Shown here piece by piece: positions 36,957 to 45,524 of a stretch of 64,000 nucleotides of DNA. This DNA is from Streptomyces noursei (GTDB lineage: Bacteria > Actinomycetota > Actinomycetes > Streptomycetales > Streptomycetaceae). Numbering within the stretch: position 1 is the first letter of the stretch; each line of letters begins with the position of its first letter. The notes beneath the pieces were generated by a model. It was not told the origin of the DNA. It was given only the letters and a program-made list of their open reading frames with translations, and searched no databases. The stretch covers positions 2,108,001 to 2,172,000 of the forward strand of contig NZ_CP070326.1 in NCBI RefSeq assembly GCF_016917755.1, given 5' to 3'. The position numbers and the translations under genes were made by a program.

Positions 36957-38255
36957 GTGTCCCATCCGTCGGTATCCCGCATCGGCCGCACCCTCCTCGG
37001 ACTCACCACCGTCGCCGCCTGTTCGGCGGGGCTGCTGGCGGCCACCGCGCCGGCCTCCGCCGCCCGCGCGCCCGGCACCGCCCACGAGTCCGACTACCCC
37101 AACCTCGCCCCCACGCCCCCGATGGGCTGGAACAACTGGTCGTACTACCAGTGCGGCGGCCTCAACGAGCAGGTGGTCCTGGACAACGCACGAGCGCTGG
37201 TCCGCAGCGGGCTGGCGCACAAGGGCTACCGCACCGTCACCGTCGACGACTGCTGGATGACCAAGGAGCGCGGCCCCCAGGGCGAGCTGGTCGTCGACAC
37301 GGCGAAGTTCCCGCACGGCATGGCGTACGTCGGAGCGCAACTCCACCGGATGGGGCTGAAGTTCGGCATCTACGAGGACGTCGGCAAGCTGACCTGCGGG
37401 AAGTACCCGGGCAGCCTCGGGCACTTCGAGCAGGACGCCAAGCTCTTCGCGAGCTGGGGGGTGGACTACCTCAAGGCCGACGGCTGCAACGTCCCGGTGC
37501 CCTCGGGACAGAGCAAGGAGAAGGTGTTCCACGACCTGTACACGCAGCAGAGCCGAGCGCTGCGGGCCACCGGGCGGCCCATCACCTTCTCGATCTCCGC
37601 GCCCGCCTACTTCCAGTTCGCCGGGGACGCGGTCTGGCACCGGGTCATCACGTGGTCCGGGCAGCTGGGCAACCTGTGGCGGGGCGGCGCGGACATCGCG
37701 CTGCAGCAGAGCACCCCGGCCGCGAAGTGGGCGTCCATCAGCGGCAACTTCCGCTACAACGCCAACCTCGCCGACCTCCAGCGCCCCGGGCGCTGGAACG
37801 ACCCCGACTTCCTGCTGGTCGGCGACTCCGGCCTGAGCCGCGACGAGATGCAGAGCCAGATGTCGCTGTGGGCGATGATGGCCGCGCCGCTGATCTCCAG
37901 CACCGACCTGGGCAAGCTCTCCCCGGCGGCGCTGGCGATCCTCGGGAACCGCGAGGTGATCGCGGTGGACCAGGACCCGCTGGGCGTCCAGGGCCAGATC
38001 GTCCAGCAGGACGGGGACGCGGCGGTGCTGTCCAAGCCGCTGCGGAACGGCGACCGGGCGATCGCGCTGTTCAACGGCGGCAGCACCGCCCGCACGCTGT
38101 CGATCACGGCGCGCGCGGCCGGGCTGCCGGCGGCGCAGTCCTACCGGCTGCGCGATCTGGTCACCGGGCGCAGCGTGCGGACCGCCCGGACCATCATCGC
38201 CCGAAAGGTTCCGCCGCACGCCACCGTGCTCTACCGGGTCCGACCGGAGCGCTGA
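36957..38255 (+). CDS. Secreted GH27 alpha-galactosidase (432 aa)
   Basis: A signal peptide of about 36 residues ends in ATAPASAARA. The (beta/alpha)8 domain follows with the GH27 hallmarks TPPMGWNNW, VTVDDCWM, the nucleophile Asp in YLKADGCN (near residue 178) and the acid/base Asp in RWNDPDFLLVGD (near 283). A short beta domain completes the chain. The enzyme removes terminal alpha-galactose from plant galactosides outside the cell. GTG at 36957 follows a GAGGTGA by a few bases. The gene is monocistronic and ends at a hairpin shared with the kinase gene. Confidence 0.93.
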   Translation: MSHPSVSRIGRTLLGLTTVAACSAGLLAATAPASAARAPGTAHESDYPNLAPTPPMGWNNWSYYQCGGLNEQVVLDNARALVRSGLAHKGYRTVTVDDCWMTKERGPQGELVVDTAKFPHGMAYVGAQLHRMGLKFGIYEDVGKLTCGKYPGSLGHFEQDAKLFASWGVDYLKADGCNVPVPSGQSKEKVFHDLYTQQSRALRATGRPITFSISAPAYFQFAGDAVWHRVITWSGQLGNLWRGGADIALQQSTPAAKWASISGNFRYNANLADLQRPGRWNDPDFLLVGDSGLSRDEMQSQMSLWAMMAAPLISSTDLGKLSPAALAILGNREVIAVDQDPLGVQGQIVQQDGDAAVLSKPLRNGDRAIALFNGGSTARTLSITARAAGLPAAQSYRLRDLVTGRSVRTARTIIARKVPPHATVLYRVRPER

Positions 38256-38312
38256 CCCTGCGGGCCTGCGGCCCCCTGCGAGCCCCTGTGTCGTCCGCAA
38301 GGGCCCGCAGGG
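38256..38312. terminator. Bidirectional hairpin between the galactosidase and kinase genes
   Basis: Perfect 11-bp arms CCCTGCGGGCC (38256-38266) and GGCCCGCAGGG (38302-38312) separated by 35 bases, between two convergent genes. Confidence 0.55.
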
Positions 38313-38319
38313 GCGTTGG

Positions 38320-40308
38320 CTACCGCCGGTGTCCGGCGCGCTCCCGGCGCAGTGCCGCGACCCGGCGGTGCAGCGCGTCCGCCTCGTCCGTCCGCCCCAG
38401 CCGCGCCAGGCACTGGGCCTGCTCGCCGCGGCTGGCCAGCGCGTCGAGGTGGGCCGGGCCCAGGGTCCGGGCGCGGGCGTCGGCGACCTGGCGGTAGACG
38501 TCCAGCGCCTCGGCCCAGCGGGCGAGCCGGCCCAGCGCCACGGCGATCTCCCGGCGGCTGGCCAGGGTGTCCGGGTGGTCGGCGCCGAGCACCCGGGCGC
38601 GGGCCGCGGCGACCTCGCGGGCCTCGGCCAGCGCCTCGTGCCAGCGGTCCTGACGGCCGTAGTTGACGCCCAGGCCGTGCCGGGCGCGGAGGGTCTCCGG
38701 GTCGTCGGGGCCCTGGGCGCGGGTGCGGGCCGCCACCAGGTCGCGGTAGTGGGCCAGCGCCTCCGCGCTGCGGCCCAGCCGGCCCAGGGCGACACCGGTC
38801 TCGTAGCGGGCGGCGAGGGTGTCCGGGTGGTCCGGGCCGAGCGCCGCCGCGCGCCCCGCGGCCACGCCGTGATAGGCCGCGAGCGCCTCCGGCCAGCGCC
38901 CCAACTGCCCTGATACGAAGGCGTGTTGCCAGCGTGAAGCGAGGGTGTCGGGGTGGTGGGCGCCGAGCACCCGGGCGCGCGCCTCGGCGACCTCCCGGGC
39001 GGCGGTCCGGCACTCCTCCAGGCGGCCCAGCCGGCCGAGGCCGACCGCGAGGTGGTGGCGGCAGCCGAGGGTGTCGGGGTGGTCCGGGCCGAGCAGCCGC
39101 TCGCGCCCGGCCAGCACCTCGGTGAAGAGCTCCTGCGCCTCGAAGTGCCGGCTCGCCCGGGTCAGGGTGTGGGCGTGCGCCAGCCGGGCGGCCAGGGTGG
39201 CCAGGAGGGCCTGGTGTTCGCCGGACGGGCTCGGCCGGTCGGGGCCGAGGGCCGGGGACGCCTCGCCGCGCAGCGGGTCGCGGGCCGAGGTCCAGACGTC
39301 GGTGAGGACCGCGACCGCCGGGTCCGTCCAGGGACGGTGCGGCGCCCGGGCGCCGACGGCCGGGGCACCGGCGGTGATCCCGCGGCTCCAGGAGGGCAGC
39401 CGCGGGGTGGGCAGCGTCAGGTCGTCCGGCGCGGGGCCGGCGCCGCGCGGGGTGCGCCGGTGGCGGGCGTCCGCCAGCCGCTTGGCGAGCTCGTCGGCGT
39501 CCCGCGGGCGCTCGTCCGGGTCCTTGGCGAGCAGGTCGAGGACGATCCGCTCGTACGCCTCGGGCAGGTCGGGGCGGACCGCGCGCGGCGGTTCCGGAGG
39601 CGTGTCGCGGTGGCCGACCAGCACCGCCCAGGCGTCGCCCTGGGCGAACGGCGGGGCGCCGGTGGCGATCTCGTAGAGCACGCACCCGAGGGAGTACAGG
39701 TCGCTGCGGTGGTCGACGGTGCCGCCGCCGATCTGCTCGGGCGACATGTAGTGCGGGCTGCCCATGGCGACGCCGGTGCCGGTGAGCCGGGCGGTGAAGC
39801 CGATGTCGTGGCCGAGCCGGGCGATGCCGAAGTCGCAGATCTTGACCGTGCCGTCGGTGGTCCGGACGATGTTGGCCGGTTTCAGATCGCGGTGCACCAC
39901 GGCCTGTTCGTGGGTGTAGGCGAGGGCGGCGGCGATCTGCTCGGCGACCTCGATGACGTCCGGGACGGGCAGCGGCTGGCGCCGGTTGTCGTCCAGCAGC
40001 TGACTGAGGTTACGGCCGTTCAGCAGCTCCATGACGATGAAGAGGATGCCGTCGTCCTCGCCGAAGTCGTGCACGACGGTGATCCCGCGGTGCTGCAGTG
40101 CGGCCGCGACCCGGGCCTCGCGCCGGAAGCGCTCCCGCAACACCCGTAGGAATCCGGGCTCCTGGCGCTGCCCCATCGGCTTGAGGCACTTGACGGCGAC
40201 CAGCCGGCCCAGCGCCTCGTCGCGGGCCCGCCACACCTCCCCCATGCCGCCGCGCCCGATGGTGTCGAGCAGCCGGTACCGCCCCTGGATCAGCCTGTGC
40301 TCCGCCAT
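38320..40308 (-). CDS. Soluble Ser/Thr protein kinase fused to TPR repeats (662 aa)
   Basis: Residues about 8-275 are a Hanks-type kinase with GRGGMGEVWRARD, the ATP Lys in VAVKCLK, VHRDLKPANI, CDFGIARLG and MSPEQI. After a Pro-rich linker, residues about 385-655 hold five or six repeats of 42 residues of the kinesin-light-chain TPR kind (each with LGPDHPDTLASR-like cores). There is no transmembrane helix, unlike PknB-type receptors, so sensing is probably by the TPR part. ATG at 40308 has only a weak ribosome site. No obvious substrate is adjacent. Confidence 0.9.
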   Translation of the reverse strand: MAEHRLIQGRYRLLDTIGRGGMGEVWRARDEALGRLVAVKCLKPMGQRQEPGFLRVLRERFRREARVAAALQHRGITVVHDFGEDDGILFIVMELLNGRNLSQLLDDNRRQPLPVPDVIEVAEQIAAALAYTHEQAVVHRDLKPANIVRTTDGTVKICDFGIARLGHDIGFTARLTGTGVAMGSPHYMSPEQIGGGTVDHRSDLYSLGCVLYEIATGAPPFAQGDAWAVLVGHRDTPPEPPRAVRPDLPEAYERIVLDLLAKDPDERPRDADELAKRLADARHRRTPRGAGPAPDDLTLPTPRLPSWSRGITAGAPAVGARAPHRPWTDPAVAVLTDVWTSARDPLRGEASPALGPDRPSPSGEHQALLATLAARLAHAHTLTRASRHFEAQELFTEVLAGRERLLGPDHPDTLGCRHHLAVGLGRLGRLEECRTAAREVAEARARVLGAHHPDTLASRWQHAFVSGQLGRWPEALAAYHGVAAGRAAALGPDHPDTLAARYETGVALGRLGRSAEALAHYRDLVAARTRAQGPDDPETLRARHGLGVNYGRQDRWHEALAEAREVAAARARVLGADHPDTLASRREIAVALGRLARWAEALDVYRQVADARARTLGPAHLDALASRGEQAQCLARLGRTDEADALHRRVAALRRERAGHRR

Positions 40309-40334
40309 CCCTGTCGCCGCCCCCGCTCCCGCGT

Positions 40335-41252
40335 TCAGCCGCGTGGATCCCCCTGTGTGCCGTGCCCGTCCAGTATGGCGGCGGAGTCCCGGAGCTTGAA
40401 GGGACCCGGCCGCGCGCCGGGGCCGAGCCGCGCCACCGCCCGCAGGACGTGCCGCGGCGGCAGCTGCCAGCGGACCGTGGCCGGTACCGCGCGCAGCAGC
40501 CGGCCGGCGGTGCGCAGCCGGCGGGTGGCGACATCCGGCGGGGGTGCCGGCCGGCCGTAGAGCCGGTGCGCGTGGCCCGGCAGCGCCGCGTAGGCGAGCT
40601 CGGCCACCGGCCGCCAGAGCAGCTCGCGGGCCGGGACGAGTGCGGGCGGCATCGGCGGGCGCCGCAGGAAGGCGTCGACCTGGCGGGCTTCGGGGGTGAG
40701 CGCGAGCTCGGGGCGGATCCGGGCGAAGTAGGCGGCGAGGGCGGCCCGGTCGCCGGGGACGGTGTCCGGGTCCAGGCCGACGAGCCGGGCGCCGGTGCGC
40801 TGTTCGGCGAGGTAGCGGTCGGCCTGCCGGTCGGTGAGCGGGTAGCCGGAGCGGCGCAGCACCTGGAGGTAGGAGTCCACCTCGGCGCAGTGCACCCACC
40901 GCAGCAGTTCCGGTTCGTCGATCCGGTAGCGCTCGCCGGTGGCCGGGTCGGTGGCGGTCAGTCGGCGGTGCAGGCCGCGGACCGCGGCACCGGCCCGTTC
41001 GGCGGCGTCGGTGGTGCCGTAGGTGAGGGTGCCGACGAAGTCGGCGGTGCGCATCAGTCGGCCCCAGGCATCGCGCCGGCCCCGGTCGTCCATCCGGAAG
41101 GCCGCCGAGTTCTGCCGCACGCCGCGCACCGCGCGCGGGTGCAGCGCCTGGAGGTAGAGGGCCCGGACGCCGGCGATCCACATCATCGGGTCGGCGTGCA
41201 GCTGCCAGGTCACCGAGCGGGGCCCGAAGAGCCCGGGGTCGCCGGCCGTCAC
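40335..41252 (-). CDS. MpaB-like oxygenase (DUF2236 family, 305 aa)
   Basis: The start (GPRSVTWQLHADPMMWIAGVRALYLQALHPRAV in parts) is the family hallmark, with the His of QLHADP and the His-Pro of ALHPRAV. A WVHCAEVDSYL segment near residue 120 holds another conserved His. DUF2236/MpaB proteins are heme enzymes or latex-clearing-protein relatives that cleave C=C bonds in isoprenoid chains. GTG at 41252 sits 19 bases after the FadE26-like stop, so it is likely in that operon and under the same KstR-type box. A role in terpenoid or sterol oxidation is inference. Confidence 0.85.
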   Translation of the reverse strand: MTAGDPGLFGPRSVTWQLHADPMMWIAGVRALYLQALHPRAVRGVRQNSAAFRMDDRGRRDAWGRLMRTADFVGTLTYGTTDAAERAGAAVRGLHRRLTATDPATGERYRIDEPELLRWVHCAEVDSYLQVLRRSGYPLTDRQADRYLAEQRTGARLVGLDPDTVPGDRAALAAYFARIRPELALTPEARQVDAFLRRPPMPPALVPARELLWRPVAELAYAALPGHAHRLYGRPAPPPDVATRRLRTAGRLLRAVPATVRWQLPPRHVLRAVARLGPGARPGPFKLRDSAAILDGHGTQGDPRG

Positions 41253-41271
41253 CGCGCCGCCCGCCGGCCGG

Positions 41272-42462
41272 TCACCGCCGCACCCGGGGCATGCCCAGGC
41301 CGATCCACGAGATGATCTCGCGCTGGATCTCGTTGTTGCCGCCGCCGAACGTGAAGATGACCGCGGAGCGGTAGCCGCGTTCCAGTTCGCCGTGGAGCAC
41401 CGCGCCCGCCGAGCCCTCGGTCAGCGAGCCGGCCGCGCCGGCCACCTCCATCAGCCAGGCGTAGGCGTCCCGGCGGGCCTCGGAGCCGTAGACCTTGACC
41501 GCGGAGGCGTCCTGGGGGGTCAGCGTGCCCCGCTGGAGCGCGTCGACCATCCGCCAGTTCAGCAGCTTCATGGCCTCCAGTCGGGTGTGGGTGCGGGCCA
41601 GTCGCCCGCGCACCCAGCCCAGGTCGATGACCCGGCGGCCGTCGGCGAGCTTGGTGCCGGCCGCCCAGCGCTGGACGTCGTGGAGGGCGCGGATGGCCAT
41701 GGTGCCGTGGGCGGCGAGGGTGACCCGTTCGTGGTTGAGCTGGTTGGTGATGATCCGCCAGCCCTTGTTCTCCTGGCCGACCCGGCGGGTGGCGGGGACG
41801 GTGATGTTCTCGTAGTAGCTGGCGGTGGTGTCGTGCGAGGCAAGGGTGTTGATCAGGGTGCAGGAGTAGCCGGGGTCGCTGGTGGGGACCAGGAGCATGG
41901 TGATGCCCTTGTGGGGCGGGGCGTCCGGGTCGGTGCGGACGGCGAGCCAGACCCAGTCGGCGGTGTCCCCGTTGGTGGTCCAGATCTTCTGGCCGTTGAC
42001 GACGTAGTGGCCGGTCTCCTCGTCGCCCGCGCGCACCGCGCGGGTCTTCAGGGCGGCCAGGTCGGTGCCGGCGTCGGGCTCGCTGTAGCCGATCGCGAAG
42101 TCGATCTCGCCGGAGAGGATCCGGGGCAGGAAGTACGCCTTCTGCTCCTCGGTCCCGAACCGCATGAGGGTGGGGCCGACGGTGTTCAGCGCCATCAGCG
42201 GCAGCGGCACCCCGGCCTGGGCCGCCTCGTCGAAGAAGATGAACTGCTCCATGGGCGTCATCCCGCGCCCGCCGTACTCCCTGGGCCAGCCGACGCCCAG
42301 CCAGCCGTCGGAGCCGAGCCGGCGCACCGTGGCGCGGTAGAAGCGCTTCTGGGCGGCCGGGTCGGCGTACCGGGCGTAGGCGTTGTCCGGCACCAGTTCG
42401 CCGAAGTACGTGCGCAGTTCGGCGCGCAGTCGCTGCTGTTCCGGGGTGTAGTCCAGGTGCAC
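41272..42462 (-). CDS. fadE26: FadE26-like acyl-CoA dehydrogenase (396 aa)
   Basis: Acyl-CoA dehydrogenase fold. FAD-contact segments are IGYSEPDAGTDLAALKT near residue 118 and VVNGQKIWTTNGDTADW near 152. TNQLNHERVTLAAHG is near 240 and the C-terminal IFTFGGGNNEIQREIISWIGLGMPR near 370. These match FadE26 (ChsE4) of M. tuberculosis, the alpha half of an alpha2beta2 enzyme that desaturates sterol side-chain CoA esters. The usual beta partner (FadE27) is not next to it. GTG at 42462 follows GGAGGGG closely. A KstR-type box lies 94 bases upstream. Confidence 0.87.
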   Translation of the reverse strand: MHLDYTPEQQRLRAELRTYFGELVPDNAYARYADPAAQKRFYRATVRRLGSDGWLGVGWPREYGGRGMTPMEQFIFFDEAAQAGVPLPLMALNTVGPTLMRFGTEEQKAYFLPRILSGEIDFAIGYSEPDAGTDLAALKTRAVRAGDEETGHYVVNGQKIWTTNGDTADWVWLAVRTDPDAPPHKGITMLLVPTSDPGYSCTLINTLASHDTTASYYENITVPATRRVGQENKGWRIITNQLNHERVTLAAHGTMAIRALHDVQRWAAGTKLADGRRVIDLGWVRGRLARTHTRLEAMKLLNWRMVDALQRGTLTPQDASAVKVYGSEARRDAYAWLMEVAGAAGSLTEGSAGAVLHGELERGYRSAVIFTFGGGNNEIQREIISWIGLGMPRVRR

Positions 42463-42555
42463 GGCCCCTCCACCAGTCGTCCGGTCCACTCGTCCCGTCG
42501 CCCGGTGGCCGCCCGGGTGCTGACGGCCCGTCGGATTCCGGGGTCGGGGGCACAG

Positions 42556-42569
42556 TAGAACGCGTTCCA
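42556..42569. promoter_or_regulatory. KstR-type operator upstream of the FadE26-like gene
   Basis: TAGAACGCGTTCCA fits TnnAACnnGTTnnA at every fixed position; its core GAACGCGTTC is a perfect palindrome. It is flanked by the AT-richest bases in the gap (CAGTAATACGG). Confidence 0.65.
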
Positions 42570-42680
42570 GTAATACGGAAGGGCGGTGACCGGTCGGGCG
42601 CGGGCGCACACCGGGCCCGGCGCGACACCTTGAGGGGTGCCGGGCCGGGCCCGTTCCGGAGCCCGCCGCGTGGGGCGGCC

Positions 42681-43145
42681 TCAGCCGGCGTGCCTGGCGG
42701 CCTCGTTCCCCTGGACGCGGTCGCGACGCCCGTCGTTGCAGTACTTGACGGCGCCGGTGTTCGTCACGTGCTTGGCCGCGATCCAGGTCCGCCGGCCGCC
42801 GCGGACCAGGTACCAGACCTCGTTGCCGCGGATGTTCTGGGCGCGGACCTTGCAGACCAGGTAGACCCGGGCGCCGTTGCGGAGGTAGCCGCGGGACGCG
42901 GAGTCGGTGCTGGGGTACTCGCGCTCGTTCATCCCGCGGCCGGCGGTGACGGTGCCGTACGTGTAGTCCGGACCGGTCAGCTCCTGGGGAAAGGGCTGCG
43001 ATTGAGGGCTGGGCAGGGGGTGGGGCGTCGCCTGGGCCGGAGTCGCTGCGAACAGCGTCGCCCCCAGGGCGACGGCCGTGGTCAGTGCGCCCGCGCCGGC
43101 TGCGAGCTTCTTGCCTCGGGCCACGAGGACGTCGGTCGTGGACAT
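42681..43145 (-). CDS. Small secreted SH3-like protein (154 aa)
   Basis: A signal peptide (KKLAAGAGALTTAVALGATLFA, cleavage near ATPAQA-TP) is followed by about 115 residues of beta-rich sequence. These include AGRGMNEREYPSTDSA, VYLVCKVRAQ, VWYLVRGGRRTWIAAKHV and VKYC. The pattern fits a bacterial SH3 domain with two Cys likely joined. The start ATG at 43145 is set by a GGAGA seven bases upstream; the ORF itself extends further but into non-coding sequence. Such proteins bind the cell wall or other exported proteins. No partner is evident. Confidence 0.85.
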   Translation of the reverse strand: MSTTDVLVARGKKLAAGAGALTTAVALGATLFAATPAQATPHPLPSPQSQPFPQELTGPDYTYGTVTAGRGMNEREYPSTDSASRGYLRNGARVYLVCKVRAQNIRGNEVWYLVRGGRRTWIAAKHVTNTGAVKYCNDGRRDRVQGNEAARHAG

Positions 43146-43223
43146 AGGGGTCTCCTGTTCTCGACGCGCGATGCGTTGCCGCGCAGTGCCACCCATCGGT
43201 GCGTTGCGGACATTACGCGCAAA

Positions 43224-43242
43224 CACCACAAACAGTGTGGTG
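43224..43242. promoter_or_regulatory. Palindrome CACCACA-aacag-TGTGGTG before the small secreted protein
   Basis: Perfect 7-bp arms (43224-43230, 43236-43242) in an AT-rich gap between the genes starting at 43145 and ending at 43333. Operator or short hairpin; the AAAC/GAAACG flanks favour an operator. Confidence 0.45.
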
Positions 43243-43332
43243 AAACGACGAAAACGCGGCCGACCGTGTGACGCCGCATGGGCCCGTCGGCCGAAGGAAT
43301 TCACTCGCCCCCCGGCGCGCCGGTGCGCGCGG

Positions 43333-44097
43333 TCAACCCTCCGTACCCGCCTGGTGGATCCCGAAGACGGCGCCCTGCGGATCCCGCACCATCGCGATCC
43401 GCGGCCCGTCCGGGACGTCCGTCGGCGCCATCAGCACCATCCCCCCGGACTCGGCGGCCCGCGCCTCGGTCCCGTCGACCGACTCGACCGCGAAGTACGG
43501 CAGCCAGTGCGGCCGGACGTCCTCCCGGTCGCGCGCCTCCACGGTGCTCATCCCCCCGAAGTCGGCGCCGCCGATCCCCCACTGGGTGTACGTGCCATGG
43601 GCCCTGACCGTCCATCCGAGGACCCGGGAGTAGAACGCCACCGCGGACTCGGCGTCGTCGGTGGCGAGTTCGACCCAGCCGAGCGCGCCGGGCGCGTTCA
43701 GCAGCTCGGCGCCGGCGAAGCCGCGGGCCTGCCAGACCGCGAAGGCCGCGCCCGTCGGATCGGCCAGCACCGCGAACCGGCCCAGGTCGAAGACGTCCCG
43801 CGGATCCACCAGCACGCTGCCGCCGGCCTCGGTCACGGCCGCGGCCAGCGCCTCGGCGTCGTCGGTGGCGAAGGTGACGGTCCAGGCGGTCGGCTGGCCC
43901 GGCGCGTACAGCGGGGTCGCCGCGGCGACCCGGGCGTCGCCCATCGAGAAGAGCGTGTAGCCGCCGGCCGCCGCCCGCGGGTCGGTCCCGGCGTGCCAGC
44001 CGAAGACCTCGCGGTAGTAGACCGCGGCCGCGGCCACGTCCGAGGTGACCAGCTCCACCCAGCAGGGCGCGCCCGGCGTGATCTCGGTGATCTTCAC
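43333..44097 (-). CDS. Two-domain VOC (glyoxalase-like) protein (254 aa)
   Basis: Two VOC modules: residues about 10-120 (CWVELVTSDVAAAAVYYREVFGW ... VLADPTGAAFAVWQ) and 135-250 (GWVELATDDAESAVAFYSRVLGW ... MVRDPQGAVFGIHQ). It is similar in layout to the VOC gene at 28 kb, so the two are probably paralogues. The start is GTG at 44097. Metal ligands are partly kept. Function (lyase, dioxygenase or drug-binding) cannot be stated. Gap of 127 bases to the FAD monooxygenase upstream on the same strand. Confidence 0.85.
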   Translation of the reverse strand: MKITEITPGAPCWVELVTSDVAAAAVYYREVFGWHAGTDPRAAAGGYTLFSMGDARVAAATPLYAPGQPTAWTVTFATDDAEALAAAVTEAGGSVLVDPRDVFDLGRFAVLADPTGAAFAVWQARGFAGAELLNAPGALGWVELATDDAESAVAFYSRVLGWTVRAHGTYTQWGIGGADFGGMSTVEARDREDVRPHWLPYFAVESVDGTEARAAESGGMVLMAPTDVPDGPRIAMVRDPQGAVFGIHQAGTEG

Positions 44098-44224
44098 GCG
44101 CTGCTCCGTCCCTCGGTGCCGCGGGCCGGGCGGGCGGAGCGCGGGCGCGCCGCCCCCGGCGTCCCTCCGCTGCCGATCGTCCGACGGGCGGTGCGGGCCC
44201 GCAACCCGGCACGACGGGGCCGGG

Positions 44225-45400
44225 TCAGGGTCGGTGCGGGTGCAGGTGCCGGCGGCGGAGCAGGTGGTGCGCGCGGCGCGGGGCGTCCTGCGCGAGGGCG
44301 GCCTCCAGGCCGCGGGCGGCCCCCTCCGCGGCCGCGGTCGAGCGGGGGAAGAGCGCCGCCTCGTACACCCGCACCGCGCGGTCCGGATCGGTCTGCCAGG
44401 TGTGCGCCTCGGCGAGGTGCTGGGCGAGCTCGCAGCCGTCCTGGAGGGCCAGGTCCGCGCCCGGACCGGCGAGCGGGGTCATCAGGTGCGCGGCGTCGCC
44501 CAGCAGCGTCAGGCCCGGGGTGTGCGGCCAGGTGTGCGGCACCGGCAGCGCGAACAGCGGGCGGTTGGCGAACCCCTCGCCGCCGTCCCGCAGCAGCGCC
44601 AGCAGCCGGTCGTGCCACCCGGCGAACGCCGTCAGCAGCGCGCCGCGGACCGCCTCGGCGTCCGCGATGTTCACCCCGGCCTCCCGTGCCCAGTCCTCGG
44701 AGCCGCACAGGGCCGCGTAGACCCGGACCCGGCCGCGGCCGTCGCGCCGGGCGATCAGCCCCTTCCCCGCGGACAGCGCCATCATGGTGCCGCGGCCGAC
44801 CAGCCGGGCGATCGCCGGGTGCCGGGCGTCGACGTCGTCGAGGCCGGTCTCGACGAAGGTCACGCCGGAGTAGTGCGGGGTCGCCTCGGACAGCAGCGGG
44901 CGGACCCGGGACCACGTCCCGTCGGCGCCGACGACCAGGTCGAAGGTGGCCGACCCGCCGTCGTCGAAGACCGCCTGGTGCCGGCCGCCGCCGCGCGGGT
45001 GCAGCGTCCGCAGGTAGGAGCCCCAACGGACCGTGCCGGGGGCGAGCGAGTCCACCAGCAGCCGGCACAGCTCGCGCCGGCCGATCTCCGGGCGCTCGGC
45101 GGGCGTGCCGGGTTCGGGCAGGTCCCGGTGGAGCACCGCACCGGTGCGGTCGAGCAGCCGGAGCTCCTGGCCGACGGGCCGGGCCGCGGCGTGGAACTCC
45201 CGCTCCAGCCCGGCCACCCGCAGCGCCGCCTGCCCGGTCGCCGCCCGCAGCTCCAGGGGGCCGCCGGGCGCGACGCCCACCGGGCCGAGGGCCCGCTCGA
45301 AGACCGTCACCGGGACCCCGTACCGCTGGAGCACCCGGGCGCAGACCAGCCCGCCGGGGCCGGCCCCGATGATCGCGATGCGGAAGGTGGTGGGGGGCAT
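44225..45400 (-). CDS. FAD-dependent monooxygenase (391 aa)
   Basis: Class A flavin monooxygenase. The Rossmann motif is AIIGAGPGGLVCARVL at residues 9-24, DLVVGADGTWSRVRPLL lies near 150 (DG motif), and GDAAHLMTPLAGPGADLALQDG near 290 (GD motif). The overall look is that of the TetX/aromatic-hydroxylase group, about 390 residues. It would hydroxylate an aromatic or similar substrate with NAD(P)H and O2. ATG at 45400 has a GAGGAGC nine bases upstream. Whether it inactivates tetracyclines is not decidable here. Confidence 0.88.
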   Translation of the reverse strand: MPPTTFRIAIIGAGPGGLVCARVLQRYGVPVTVFERALGPVGVAPGGPLELRAATGQAALRVAGLEREFHAAARPVGQELRLLDRTGAVLHRDLPEPGTPAERPEIGRRELCRLLVDSLAPGTVRWGSYLRTLHPRGGGRHQAVFDDGGSATFDLVVGADGTWSRVRPLLSEATPHYSGVTFVETGLDDVDARHPAIARLVGRGTMMALSAGKGLIARRDGRGRVRVYAALCGSEDWAREAGVNIADAEAVRGALLTAFAGWHDRLLALLRDGGEGFANRPLFALPVPHTWPHTPGLTLLGDAAHLMTPLAGPGADLALQDGCELAQHLAEAHTWQTDPDRAVRVYEAALFPRSTAAAEGAARGLEAALAQDAPRRAHHLLRRRHLHPHRP

Positions 45401-45524
45401 GGCGCGGCGCTCCTCGGTGCTCCTCGGCCCGCGGTCCGACGCCCGCACCGGGACCGTCCTCGCTACCAGAGGAGCACAGCCGCCCCGAAAGTGCGATCGG
45501 TGCCGGTCGGAGGGCCCGCGAGGG

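Noticed and set aside
41249..42628. Alternative frame over the acyl-CoA dehydrogenase gene
   Set aside because: It is a low-complexity Arg/His/Pro-rich shadow. The real frame ends at 41272 and has all acyl-CoA dehydrogenase motifs.
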